A stretch of DNA of 64,000 nucleotides, taken from Podocnemis expansa (Eukaryota; Chordata; Testudines; Podocnemididae). The DNA lies in assembly GCA_007922195.1 (NCBI GenBank), contig ML682005.1, forward strand, positions 32,163,881 through 32,227,880. The letters are read 5' to 3'. Within the stretch, counting starts at the first letter, position 1, and each line of letters begins with the position of its first letter. The position numbers were made by a program, and so were the translations under genes. Below, one piece after another: positions 36,529 through 47,591 of this stretch. The notes under the pieces are model-generated. The model saw nothing but the letters and a program-made list of their open reading frames with translations. It searched no databases and was not told the origin of the DNA.

Positions 36529-37035
36529 CTGTAAGTAAAGAATCCAGCATCCCTTACAGTAGCAGGCACCTGGAGCGATCAGCAGGGAGCACGCCTTTTA
36601 ATGGAGCCACTCTGGTGCACCTGATGCAAAGCCCCGCTCGCCCTGCCATAGTTACAGCCCTGCTTGCACTTATATGCCCCACCCCTTCAATAAATAAATT
36701 GAGACGCCCAAAATCAGAAAACATTTGTGATGATTTAGGTCAGATTCATTTATTCAAAGTCTGTGGCAGAGGGCGGAAAAGAAGTCGATTCTTAGTTCTG
36801 TGATCCAACTAAAGCCAATAAGCAATTTCAAAATCATGGAAAATACTAATGTTTTTGAAGGGTTTTTTTTAACTCTGTTGGATTCACTGAAATTGATCTT
36901 TTTTCCCCAAAATAGTTACATTTTTTCTTATCAAAATGGTTACCAACATTTTTCATTAGCCAGGTTTAAACAAAAACTGATAAACATTTTGCAGGAAAGG
37001 AAAAAAGTTAATAGAGTCAGCAAATCTGGATGAAA
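36529..37035. other. Intronic sequence
   Basis: Nothing recognised, apart from a somewhat GC-richer stretch at 36540-36690. Confidence 0.4.
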
Positions 37036-37406
37036 ACACTTGAATGGGTTGCCTAGGGAGGTTGTGGAATCTCCATCTTTGGAACCATTTAAGATCTGGT
37101 TAGGTAGAACCCTGGCTGGGATGATTTTGGAAGTAGTCCTGCTTTTAGTAGGAGGTTGGACTATCTCAGCGGTTTCAAACTTAGGGTCAGGACCAAGCAG
37201 TGCTTTGCAGACCCTCATGTACTCGATCTCATTGCCCCCTCCTGCTGCTGCCAAAAGACTGGAATGCATTGTTCAAAGTTGTAATTTTTGGGTCACAAGC
37301 ATACATGATTTTTTTCAGCTGGGTCCTACGGAAAAAATTTTGAAAAGAACTGAACTAAATGACCTCATGAGGTCCCGTTCAGCTCCAATATTCTACAGTT
37401 CTATGA
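37036..37406 (+). mobile_element. CR1 LINE 3' end, plus strand, split by a MITE
   Basis: GGGTTGCCTAGGGAGGTTGTGGAATC ... TTGGACTA, then after an insertion AATGACCTCATGAGGTCCC ... TTCTACAGTTCTATGA: the standard 3' end of CR1 in sense orientation, with the final ATTCTATGA-like repeats. Confidence 0.87.
37167..37352. mobile_element. hAT-type MITE nested in the CR1
   Basis: CAGCGGTTTCAAAC (left) pairs with ATTTTGAAAAGAACTG (right). It lies exactly where CR1 normally reads GGACTAGATGACC. The flanking copies are GACTATCT (37159-37166) and AACTAAAT (37353-37360), both derivable from GACTAGAT. The insertion therefore postdates the CR1. Confidence 0.82.
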
Positions 37407-37636
37407 AAAGTTAATTCCCATGCAGTGTTGGGCACAAGTCACTTGCAGGTTTAAACTAGTGTAAATGGTGACTTCTCTATAACTCAAAGTCTTTACAGGA
37501 GTGGGTGAGTGAGGTTCTGTGGTCTGCAATTTGCAAGAGGCCTTAAAGTCTATGTGTGTCAATTCTGAAAGACTATTTTTGAATGAATTTTTTTCTCATT
37601 TGAAATTTTTTGTCCAGTTTTAAATTTAAACTCTAG

Positions 37637-37790
37637 TTGTTACTGCCAGATGCTAGATCTGGATGACTCAATAATTGTTCTGGTCTATTCATTCCCTCTG
37701 AAGTATCTTGCATTGGCTACGTCAGAAGACAGGATAATGGGGTAGATGAACCATTGGTCTAATTTAATATAGGCATTCTTATTCTCTTTT
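37637..37790 (+). mobile_element. CR1 LINE 3' fragment, plus strand
   Basis: TCATTCCCTCTGAAGTATCT, AGAAGACAGGATAATGGGG and CCATTGGTCTAATTTAATAT match a CR1 3' subfamily of turtles and birds (typical text: ...CATTCCCTCTGGGGCACCTG...). Truncated at its 5' end. Confidence 0.8.
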
Positions 37791-38697
37791 CCTTTTTGTT
37801 AGCTTTTATATGCATACACACACAATATGTTTTATGATCATGGTTAACTATCTCCTGACACAAATCTGCACAGGAACAAAATGCCAGTGTAGCTGCATGA
37901 CAGAATAAAGATTCAACTGTTAGTTGAACAATACTGTTAATTGCCTTGAACTGCTGTGCTCAAAAGATGTATTCTTAAGAACTGCAGCATCTTGTATGAT
38001 AATGCATAAAATTTTAAATACTGTACAGAATACCGCTGGGTTTTTAGGACAGAAAAGTACCATTGTCTGGTTTGGGGTTCATTCTATGTCTTATCCTTGG
38101 AAAGTCTGTAAGCACACTGTAGATTTAGAGAGAAATTAGTTGTTAAAATAAGATTTGTCTGCAGACCTCTAAATTTTCTCTTGATCACAGCTGAACAACA
38201 TTCATCAAATTGGTTTACCTTCTTTCTCACTGAGTTATTTCCTATGTTTTTGAATAAACATAAAAAGAAATTAGCAAACTAATTTCTCTGTAGCCTCAGG
38301 ACCTGTATGCAAGACTGCTTTTCCCGAATTTACTGCATAATGTAGGGCTCAGTTCACCTCTATTTGTGATGTCTTGTGCAGCATAAACCACAGTCCACAG
38401 TTTCTGGTGGAGAGGAGGAAGTTTCATTGTAGAGACCTGGCAATCTAAGAGGTGGTGAGGCTGGACTGGACCAGTGCAATGGGGAAGTAGAAGTCAGAAC
38501 ACTGGCAGGTAATCAGGGCTGTGGATGGCATCATATCCTGGTCAGTGCTGACTGGTGTATTGAGTGCAAGCAAAACAATTAGAGATGTGCTGATTCAATG
38601 TCTGTTAAGTAGTCTGTGCTGACAGGGTTACAATGAAGCTCCTGACAGAAAGTAAAGCTACCTTTTCACAGCAAAGTTCCTTGGGTAAACTAACAGT
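37791..38697. other. Intronic sequence
   Basis: No repeat or exon recognised. Confidence 0.45.
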
Positions 38698-38740
38698 GGC
38701 TATGTCTACACTTACAAGTTATTTCGAATTAAGGAGGCTT

Positions 38741-39901
38741 ACCGTATATAATTGAGTATAAGCCGATCTGGGCACAAGCTCACCCCCCAATTCTGAGCCC
38801 AAAAAAGAAGCTAAAATTGGTGATCCAGGTATAAGCCAAGGTCCCCTTTTGGCCTTGGCCCCTAACCCCCCACCCACTGCAGCTGGCTTCCTCTGGAGTT
38901 TCTGACAGCTTCCCTACCCCAAAATCTCTGCTGCTGCTTTTCCCTTGCCCCCTCACTGTCCATTCCTTACCCGTGCTGCCCCCTGCTCTGCCCTTTCCTC
39001 ACTGTTGCCCCCCTGCTCCCACCTGCTCTGCCCTTTCCTCACTGCTGTCACCCCTGGTCACTTCAGTTTCCTGCTGTTGCCCCCCACTCCTCCTGCTGCC
39101 CCCACTCTGTCCCTTTCTCACTGCTGCTCTCTGCTCCTCCTACTGCCCCCTCCTCACTGCCAACCCCTACTCCACCCTTGCCTCACTGCTACCTGCTGCC
39201 CCCCTGCTCTGCCCCTTCCCCACTGCTGCCCCCTGCTCCGCCCTTTCCTCACTGCTGCCCCACAGCTCCTCCTGCTGCCCCCTGGCTCTTCACTGCCACC
39301 CCCCTACTCCCTTCTCAGTTCCCTGCTGTTGCTCCCCTGTTCCCCAACACCCTTTCCCTGTCACCCCCCCAACCCCTGCTGCCACTCTTCCCAGCCTGCC
39401 AGGCACTCCCCAAATCCCCGGTCCCTGTCGCTGCTTCCCTGGGCTCCCCAAAAACCCTGGGTCCTCCTGCCGCTTTCCCCGGACTCCCCGACCCCCCCCA
39501 TGCCCGAGCCCTGCCACCCCTTCCCTGGCCTCCCTGAACCCCCCAAAACCCTCCCAGCTGTCCCATCACTTTCCCTAACTCCCCGACCCCCTCCCCAACC
39601 CCCGGTCCCTGCCGCCGCTTCCCTGGCCTCCCTGAATCCCCCCTTCAATGTCCAGGCCGACCCCCCTGGGCCCCCTTACGTGGCCGCTCCAGACGCCGGG
39701 GCCCCCTCCTCACTCCAGCCCCAGCCCCAGCCGACTGCCCAAGATGGCCGCCCGGCAACACTGGGGCTCTGGCTTGTCACATGGTCTGGGAAACTCCTGG
39801 GAGGAGCTGTCTACCATATTCTCTTGAGTATAAGCCGAGAGCCTGTTTTGAAGCCAATTTTCTGGCACAAAATTTTCGGCTTATACATGATGATATACGG
39901 T
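38741..39901. mobile_element. TIR transposon with a C-rich interior, nested
   Basis: 26-bp imperfect terminal repeats: left (38741-38766) starts ACCGTATATAATTGAGTATA and ends AGCCGA; right (39876-39901) starts TCGGCTTATAC and ends GATATACGGT. TA on both sides (38740-38741 and 39901-39902) allows a TA target duplication, as in Tc1/mariner elements. Subterminal GAGTATAAGCCGAG words repeat the motif inside. The interior is pyrimidine-rich (38940-39640). It has no transposase and is probably non-autonomous. Confidence 0.78.
38945..39640. repeat. Pyrimidine-rich degenerate minisatellite
   Basis: Degenerate tandem units built on CTGCTCTGCCCTTTCCTCAC followed by TGCTGCCCCC. C-runs of 3-7 are frequent. 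It generates Pro/Ser/Leu-rich open frames (for example 38945-39913) that are not genes. Confidence 0.8.
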
Positions 39902-40305
39902 AATTTGAAATAACTTATTCCTTGGCCAAGGAGGCATTTTATTATATCGAATTAAGAGGTTCCTTAATTCAAAATAAGGAACCACTAATTCGATATAATA
40001 AAACCTCCTTTTACTTCAAAGTCTCTCTTACTTTGAAGTTATTAGTTTGAATTAAGCCATTTTAAGCCATGGAATAGGCTTAATTAGAACTAATTTACCT
40101 ATTCTTTTGCCTGCCTTCCCCTATTTCGAATTAGAGAGCTTAGTGAAGACTCTCTACGTCGAATTAATAAAGCGCACTTTATTTCAAATTAGAGAGACTT
40201 CACTGGACTCCTAATTCGAAATAATAATAATAACTTTGATTTAAATTCAAAGTAGTTGTTTCGAGTTAACTACTTCAGATTAATTTTGTGAGTGTAGACA
40301 TAGCC

Positions 40306-43300
40306 AGTAAGAAAAACACTTTTCCTTCTTCTAACCACCAAGTGTGAATCCCACACCTCAGGTCGAGCAGGTTTCTCTGATTCAGTTTGCATCTCCCTGT
40401 GCCAGCTGGGGTGAATCTAGCCCATTGTATTACAGAATACATTTCATCATTCGTGGACTCTGATTGCTAGTCTAACCACTTACCATCTGAAGGAAACAGT
40501 AAAAATAGAGTTGCCATTCTGTATTATATATTTCAGGTACTGAGCAAGTCAACTTTGCGCTACACTATCTATGGAATGGACTCACCTCCTTGAGAGAGCA
40601 ATTGTCAGTTTTAAATCCACATGGAAGCAAGGCAGTTTGTTCCTCAGAGTCTTTCCAGAGATCATTTTCCTTTTATATGGTTCAGTTCTGCACAGTGCTA
40701 AGTAGGGCTGGCAGGAAAATAATTTCATTTTGTAAAAACATTTCAAATTTGCTTCTGTTAGCATGTGGAACAAACCAAGACCTTCCAAAACTTTTTGTGA
40801 AAAAGTGAGTGACACGGAGACACTGCAGACAATAACTCAATAATTAGGGTGGTCAGCTGGCATTTGGGAAACTGAGATTCAAGTCCTTATGCTTTGTGAT
40901 TTCTTTTGATTCCGGAACAATGGCATTTTTCAACAGAAAAAAAATAGTTGGACTAGCTTGGATTGTCTTCAACTTGCATTGACTTCAGAGGGAGTTAAGC
41001 CTGCTCCTTACTTTAGAGTATGAGACTCAGAATTCCCTTCTTTCCCCTTTTGAGTAGCTGTGTGTGTAGTGAATCTTTAGTCAGGGAAACAGTACCTTTA
41101 TTGGATGGCTGCCATAAATAGCTTCCTATTGTTGGCATAATATAACACACTGCACTTCCTGGTTCCACCTGGAAAACTTAGCCTCCATGCTAGGCTTCAC
41201 CAGTATGGAGAGATGCCATGCAGCCACATGGGCCACCTTCATTTTTTCCTGGTTTTTAGTTTAATAATAGAGATTTAGATTTGGATTGTATCTGCCCTGT
41301 CTTGTGGTTATGCTTTGCTTTGTTAAAATAAGTAGCTTAACTCTTGAACCTTAATCCAACCCTCTTAATTGTTTTCTTGGTGTGATCCCTGTTGATTTTC
41401 TTTCCTCCTCTGAAACCAACAAAGAGATCAATTTTTGCTTCAGTTTGTGAAACTCATATTTTTTTCCAGACTTTCCATTTCATGCTGTTTGCATTTTATT
41501 AAGATCTCTTTATATGGAAGCTGAATGCTAGCTATATAATGCCCTAGGGGAACAAAAAAGCTGCTGCTATAATGTCTGAAACCTCTTGAGACGTTTCATT
41601 TTTACCAGAAGCTCCTTGGAGACTTGTGGCTAAATACATAAAGTATTTTCAATATTTAAAGAAAGACCATTATTTCCAAAGGAATTTAATACAAATCCTT
41701 TTTTTTTATTTTTACCTTCACTAACTTAATGCCAAGCATACTAGTTGCTCACTACTGCTCCTAATCTAAATGGGTTGACTCTTGCTTGATTGGGTTTTAC
41801 TTTGGAAGTGGTGATAAATATATTATATTGTAGTGAAACTGGACTTTCAAAAAGATGTGAATATTTTCTTTTTCCTTTCAACTGCAGATCTCTATTGACT
41901 GTTAGAAAATATTTGCACCAATAATTCTTCCTTCAACCAGCATTTTTCCTGTTTATTTGATTTTCCATGTCAGCCCTTGAAACAATTCATGAAGATTGAT
42001 CTTGATGGTCCTCGTGCACCTACTAGAGAAATGGCTGAACTATGCTTGATGTTCCCATGCCTTTTTATGTCAAGATCAGGCTTGATGTCATCAAAGAGGC
42101 CAACCAAAGAGTTTAGACATCATTTTAATATATAGAGAGAGATATATTAAATGCAGCAATTGAGAACATAAATTGAAGACTGGAGATCTTACTAATATAA
42201 AAGCTGGTCAAAATGTCAAGAATTTCAAATTTTCAAACATTGACAAAAAAGGATAACAATTATATAAAAGCTACACCCTATTTTCATGACCAAATATAAT
42301 GTATATGCCAAGTGTTAGAGGCCAATTTATTAGAGCAGGATATATAAGCAAAATTAGAATGTTTTTTATTTATGTAAAAACAGCTTTTAAGATTTTTGTA
42401 AGAAACATTAATCAGTAAAATTTTAGGAACTTTTTAAAAGCCACGATTTTGTGAAGTGACTAATGATTTGATGTGCCTCAACTTTTTAGTGCTAGACTTA
42501 AAGCAGTTGGAAAGGCGGTTGAGATTCAGAAGATGGGAGCTCTGCCCTTTATGGTAAATTAGGCTCCTTAATATCTCCAATGGGTCATCCAAAAACAGAC
42601 ACCCAAAACGACTAGTCACTTTTCAAAATATTTGTTTTGTAAATTTAACTGAAGTTACTGAGAAGTTGAAAACTGTTAATAATAACTTTAATAATCAAAT
42701 ATTTTCCTGTCACAAATAATACAAAAATGCTTTATTATTAATACTGGGACAAAAATTAACAAACAGAACTGAATTCGGCCACTAAAATTGCACACAATTA
42801 TTTATGTGTTAATTTTTGCATGCCCAAATCACCCACTAAGCTACCTACTCAAATTAGCAATACAAATTCTATTTATATTTATAAATATACTTAATTGGGG
42901 ACAAATGCAAAAGTGCAGGTCATTTTGGAAACTGCATCTCTAAACTCCTCCTTGACATGGTTTTTCTCTTGAAGCAATTTACTTCAACCACCTGCCCTTG
43001 AATATTTATTCATATTTAAAAATCTTTCCCAGCTCCGTTATCCATCTTGTCTACCTTTTTAATTCCCCTGTATCAGTAAGTCCTGAGAGAGAGAAAGCAT
43101 GGCACTTTCTGTCACAAAGGAAGAAAATATTATTTATGTATATTCTGATTTGCATTATTTTAATCTTATGGTATTATACAAATAATGTTCACAGCGTGGA
43201 ATATATTCATATCAAATTGCTTTTGCAATCATCAGACTAGTTGCAGAAGCTGCCTAGTGCAAATGTACTTCAACAATACACATATTATCTTCTAATCCTT

Positions 43301-43793
43301 TTAATAAGGCTCCCAATGCAGCCTCTTTCCAGTGATAAACCACAATTGCATTTTCGAAGAGCCAATGTTCTGTTCAAATATCAGCACATTGGAGGCATAA
43401 TGTTCCATGTACATTTGGCAGTAATGAAGTGGTTAAGGAAATTAAATTTAATTGCCTCTTCTCCAGTACTGACATCTGAAACCATGTCATAAATAGTTGA
43501 CTGTAATAGTGCAAGTTTCTTATTTTATTATAAGTATTCTTCTTATATGGTTCAGATGATTTTGATTGGATGACTAAAACTGAATATAAAGGATGCATCC
43601 ATATGAGTCTCTTTGAATGCATTTCTTCACTGGCAGAAGGAAGGACACAGAGCTTCAAATTGCCACAAATTTACCTTTAAAAACTGAAAAGGCATTTCTA
43701 CTAGCAGGGTGAACACATGAATTTTTACCTGTTGTAAAAGAAGTATTCACCTTTTTTTTTTCCCTTCCTCTCCCTCCCTAAATCTCATCTCAG
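40306..43793. other. Intron before the second DOK6 exon
   Basis: AT-rich with no recognised transposon. Sequence complexity is higher near 43230-43500, and its look (GCAGTAATGAAGTGGTTAAG, TTAATTGCCTC) is like conserved noncoding DNA, but this is only an impression. The splice pyrimidine tract lies at 43751-43789. Confidence 0.45.
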
Positions 43794-43932
43794 GATGTGT
43801 GACACAGGAGAAGGGCTGTTCACCTTTCAGACAAGGGAAGGAGAGATGATCTATCAGAAAGTCCATTCTGCAACACTGGCAATAGCTGAGCAACATGAAA
43901 GACTAATGTTGGAGATGGAGCAAAAGGCACGG
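43794..43932 (+). CDS. DOK6: DOK6 internal exon, second half of PTB domain
   Basis: The next DOK6 exon, 139 bp. A long pyrimidine tract (about 43751-43789) and CAG (43791-43793) precede it, and GTAAGG (43933) follows. The first base G completes the split codon AG|G (Arg) with the upstream exon, and the frame then reads [18 protein letters not shown] and on to EMEQKAR, 46 full codons. It leaves in phase 0. This is the C-terminal part of the PTB fold: the last strands, then the long helix around [14 protein letters not shown] that packs on the peptide groove. It corresponds to about residues 200-246 of human DOK6. The open frame continues into the intron to 44001, but that part (VRSFLQYFK...) is read-through. 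The following exon, expected to start LQTSL, is not in the window. Confidence 0.96.
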
Positions 43933-44319
43933 GTAAGGTCTTTCCTCCAGTATTTTAAAACTTCTGTTCGTGATAAGAACAGAATAAGTGAGGGATTCTG
44001 ATGACAGTCACCCCTCCCCAACATCTTTGATTTTTTTTTAAAAAAAAGATGATATTTTACACAATAAAGACATCAAAGGAAAAAGAGAGCATGATCACTC
44101 AGAATGGATGAAACAAATTCAAAAAGTGTCTGGAATAAAAAGAAAAGGAAGGTAATTTTCAATAAGATCTTGAAATTTGGGGATAATGGGTAGTCCTGCC
44201 TACTTCTTTGTATGTGTAACAAAGCATGAAACATCATACTGCACACAGTGGAAGATCAGAGACCAGGAGAAGCCTCTGGATGAGAATTTTAAGGGATGGG
44301 TATGTATAGAAATCATTGT

Positions 44320-46801
44320 GGAACTGGAGCAGGGCCAGATTAAGACATGCTGAGGCCTTAAAATGTACTAAGATTCTGAGGTCCCATACTGTAAACAATA
44401 AAGAGAAAAAAGTGTGTCACATTATAACAGAAAGGGTAGTGAAAAAATAAATGATAAACTGTCATATTTGCATATAGGCAAAGATGCAGTGAAAAATAAC
44501 TAAATAAAACATCTTGCAAAAGCCTTATTTTCATTATCAATTTTAATTATGATAAATCTTCTTAGTTGTCTTCAACATATTTAGAGGCCTTTCATAATTT
44601 GAAGCCGTAAGCCATGGCACACTTACAGGAGCAACGCAGGCCCAGGAAAAGACAGCCGCCACCATGGCAGGCCGGCAGCAGACCCCCAGCCAGGGCTGGG
44701 GCTGGAGAAGACAGCCGCTGCTGCAGGTGGCCCAGTTGCGTGCCATGGGCACTGGGGCTGGGAGTTGGGGCTCGAGCCCCCTATGCCCAATGCCAGCAAC
44801 AATGCTGCGTTCTAGACTTGTGCCTAAATCCATCACTGAACTGGAGTCAGGAGGACTTACTAACATAGGAAAGATAGGAGGGTGAGAGGTCAGAATCAAG
44901 CTTGAAATGAAGTTGGAAACAAGCAGTAGGTTTGACCCAAGAATGGCAATAAAAGAAATGGAACAGGTTTTAGTTACATTCCTGTTGCCCCAAACAGTCA
45001 CCACTGTACAGAATATCTTAATTCTACTGGGTACATAAAGTAGTTTTTTTACAAAAGTGATTGAGTATTAGCAGTTGTGTCACAGGGCTCTCTACTCAGT
45101 GCTGAGTGGTGTCCCTTTTGGACAGTTCTTGGTATTAGCTAAGCCCAGTTCAGCATCCCTTTCCTTCTCTTCTGTCAGTTTCAGTTCTCCTCCAAGTTGC
45201 AGAGGTTCAGCATGGCTCCTTCATGACTCAGCCCTCTGATCAGGTCACATTGTAATTTCCTTTCAGGGAAGAGAAGGATTCCTTCAAAGTCTTTCTGCTC
45301 AAGCGACATTGGGCATTGCTCAAGTTTGCCTGATTCCCCAAGTCTTGCCATGACCCAGGCAGTCTCTACTTCACTGCTAGAAACAGTACTACTCTGCAGT
45401 AGTTGGTAGGAAATCCAGGCCAAGCCTCTATGCTGGGTTCCAGTCCAGGCCCTCTAGTAAGTGGTTAAAATCTGTGACTATATGCACCTTGGAGCTCTAG
45501 GCCCTGAACTACTTCCTGCTCTTTTTATCAAGTCCTCCTAATCAGCTACCTCCCTCTGGGGCCTTTCCTTCTTTCTTACTACAAGGAATGAAGCTACAGG
45601 TGTCCTCTCTGCTTCCCCACCTATTCCCTCACAGGTGAGCTTTTCTCTAATTAAGGCTCTCTGCCTAGCCTAAATCTCCCTCCTTTACTGCTTGTTTGCC
45701 CAGTTGGGCCCATCTGATCTAATTTAGTTCTCTCAGGTACAGTGTGGAGAACACACCCAACACAGATGATCACAAAACAGAAAAAATGTAGGATCCTTCA
45801 ATTATTAGCATAAGTTAGAGCAGTTCCTAATCTACTGTAACTGATGCTGGGGCTGGAATCAAGGAGTCATAACTGGCTGCTTAATGGGCACCCCCCAAAG
45901 CACAATGGAGCTTGGATGCAGAAGGAATTGAATCCTTTATGTGACTTTTTGGGAGTTGCAGTCAGAATACAGAGAATTAACTCCAGTTTGCTTATTCTGT
46001 TTGTTTATTTTTGCTTTATGGGACTTGTCTTTCAGAATTTTCAACCTGCTTCTCAGCAGCTTTACTGCTTACTGAAATTGTTTTGGCTCTGCCATTAGAT
46101 GAGTATTTTAAAAACATCAGTTATGGTGCTTCTGACCATATGGTGCATTACATTAAACTCTTAGAGCAGACTGAGAAATAAAAGTGACTTATCATCCACC
46201 CAGTGTCTATTATACTTCTGTCTCTGGGATACAAACTTTATGGTGACCTCCAAAGGGGGGAAAATAGGTTTGTGAGCTTTTTACTGCTCTGCACTTTATA
46301 AGAGGCCTGAAAGTTTGTTGATACAGATAAATATCTAGTAAACCCAGTGCTACCTGGTTTTACTGGTTTACTTACTGGACGTCTGGTTTTATATATATCA
46401 GAAACTCCATTAGTCTGTAGTCGAAAGAAATCTTTAACAAAAGTAATTTTCTGTTTAGTCAAACTGCATTGCACTACATCTCTAGTATCATAATCCTATC
46501 ATTTCTTCTGCTGTCTTTTTCTTTTTTTTAAAGACAAGTTGTGAATTTAAAATCCAAGAAAGCAAACAAAAATATATTTTAAATCTAGGATTTAGAGGGC
46601 ACACATTTGTTTTTAAAGATGACTTAAAGCTCCCCTTTTGATCTTGTGTCATAGCCTTTAATACTTAACTTTTCCTTTTTTCCCTATTTTTATCTTGAAT
46701 TGTGCACAATTAACATAGTATTGCATAGATTTTTTTACAATTAATATTATAAATATGGAAGTGAAGAAAACAACACAAAAGTTAAAGTTTATATGTATAA
46801 A
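44320..46801. other. Intronic repeat debris
   Basis: 44326-44620 (GGGCCAGATTAAGACATGCTGAGG...) resembles a dispersed reptile repeat, followed by a GC-rich patch 44626-44790 (CAGGAGCAACGCAGGCCC..., CTCGAGCCCC) akin to the hAT elements at 16.4 and 22.9 kb but without clear ends. 45085-45735 is C/T-rich and shares TTGGGCCCATCTG-like words with 54720-54780, perhaps one decayed repeat family. No coding signal. Confidence 0.4.
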
Positions 46802-46853
46802 TTTCCCCTCACACCCCTATGGGTGGTATGTGTCTTCCTCAACCTCGGGTCCT

Positions 46854-47588
46854 CTACCAGAGGCCTGGGAGTTTGAGGGTTCTGCGAAGTATCTTAGCTG
46901 TTCCTAGCACTGCACTCTTCTGGACAGAGAGCTCTGATGTTGTTCCTGGGATCTGTTGGAGCCACTCTCCCAGCTTAGGAGTCACAGCCCCGACTGCTCC
47001 TACCACCACTGAGACCACATTGGCCTTTACTTTCCACATCCGCTCTAGTTCCTCTTTCAGGCCCTGCTACTTCTCCAGCTTCTCATACTCCTTCTTCCTG
47101 ATGTTGCTGTCACTTGGCACTGCTACATCTATCACCACCGCTGTCTTCTGGTCCTTGTCTATTACCACGATGTCTGGTTGATTGGCCAGTACCTGCCTGT
47201 CCGTCTGGATCTGGAAGTCCCACAGAATCTTAGCCCTGTTATTCTCCATGACCTTCTGTGGAATCTCCCAGCTGGTCTTGGGAGGGTCTAGCCCATACAC
47301 TGTGCAGATGTTCCTGTACACAATGCCAGCTACTTGGTTGTGCTGTTCAGTGTATGCTGTTCCTGCCTGCATCTTACATCCTGCCACTATGTGTTGGACT
47401 GTCTCTGAGACCTCTCTGCACAGTCTGCACCTTGGGTCTTGTCTAGTGTGGTAGACCCCTGCTTCAATGGATCTGGTGCTCAGTGCCTGTTCTTGTGCTG
47501 CTATGATCAGTGCCTCAGTGCTGTCTTTTAGTCCAGCCCTTTCCAGCCACTGGTAGGATTTCCCAATGTCAGCCACCTCAGCTGTCTT
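46854..47588 (-). pseudogene. Zinc finger and restriction-like endonuclease of the LINE
   Basis: Same frame as the RT, continuing after the TGA (47589-47591). It has a C-X2-C-X8-H-X4-C finger (CRLC...QHIVAGC, about 47429-47376) and the PD-(D/E)XK-like core NQPDIVVIDKDQKTAVVIDV with P-D at 47177-47172 and the following acidic residue in VVIDVAVPSD. A TAG at 47067-47069 replaces a codon expected to be Tyr (EK*QGLKEEL). The end is LGTAKILRRTLKLPGLW and a stop at 46854-46856. In this clade the endonuclease nicks the target to prime reverse transcription. Confidence 0.82.
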
Positions 47589-47591
47589 TCA

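Larger units (their letters stand above)
38698..40305. mobile_element. Palindromic MITE interrupted by another transposon
   Basis: Left end GGCTATGTCTACACTTACAA (38698 on) is the inverse of right end TTGTGAGTGTAGACATAGCC (40286-40305). Interior: repeated ATTTCGAATTAA/TTCGAAATAA and GAATTAAG palindromes at 38720-38740 and 39900-40285. The 1.16-kb element at 38741-39901 sits inside, so the original MITE was about 450 bp. Confidence 0.8.
4954..43793 (+). other. DOK6 intron (38,840 bp) between the two PTB exons
   Basis: A complete intron bounded by GTAAGA (4954) and CAG (43791-43793). It is a phase 2 intron that interrupts an Arg codon (AG|G). It is packed with transposon remains: the ERV at 7959-11094, several hAT-type elements with 8-bp duplications, CR1 and MIR fragments, and nested MITEs at 38.7-40.3 kb, each listed separately. 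No other convincing exon was found, apart from a doubtful exon-like segment at 15.87-16.38 kb. Confidence 0.9.

Noticed and set aside
38945..39913. 322-codon + frame, the longest frame on this strand
   Set aside because: It is a Pro/Ser/Leu low-complexity translation of a C-rich minisatellite inside a TIR element; other frames over the same DNA are also open. No domain.
43933..44001. Extension of the second DOK6 exon into the open frame up to 44001
   Set aside because: A good donor (GTAAGG) follows CGG at 43932, and the DOK6 protein continues with LQTSL, not VRSFLQ.
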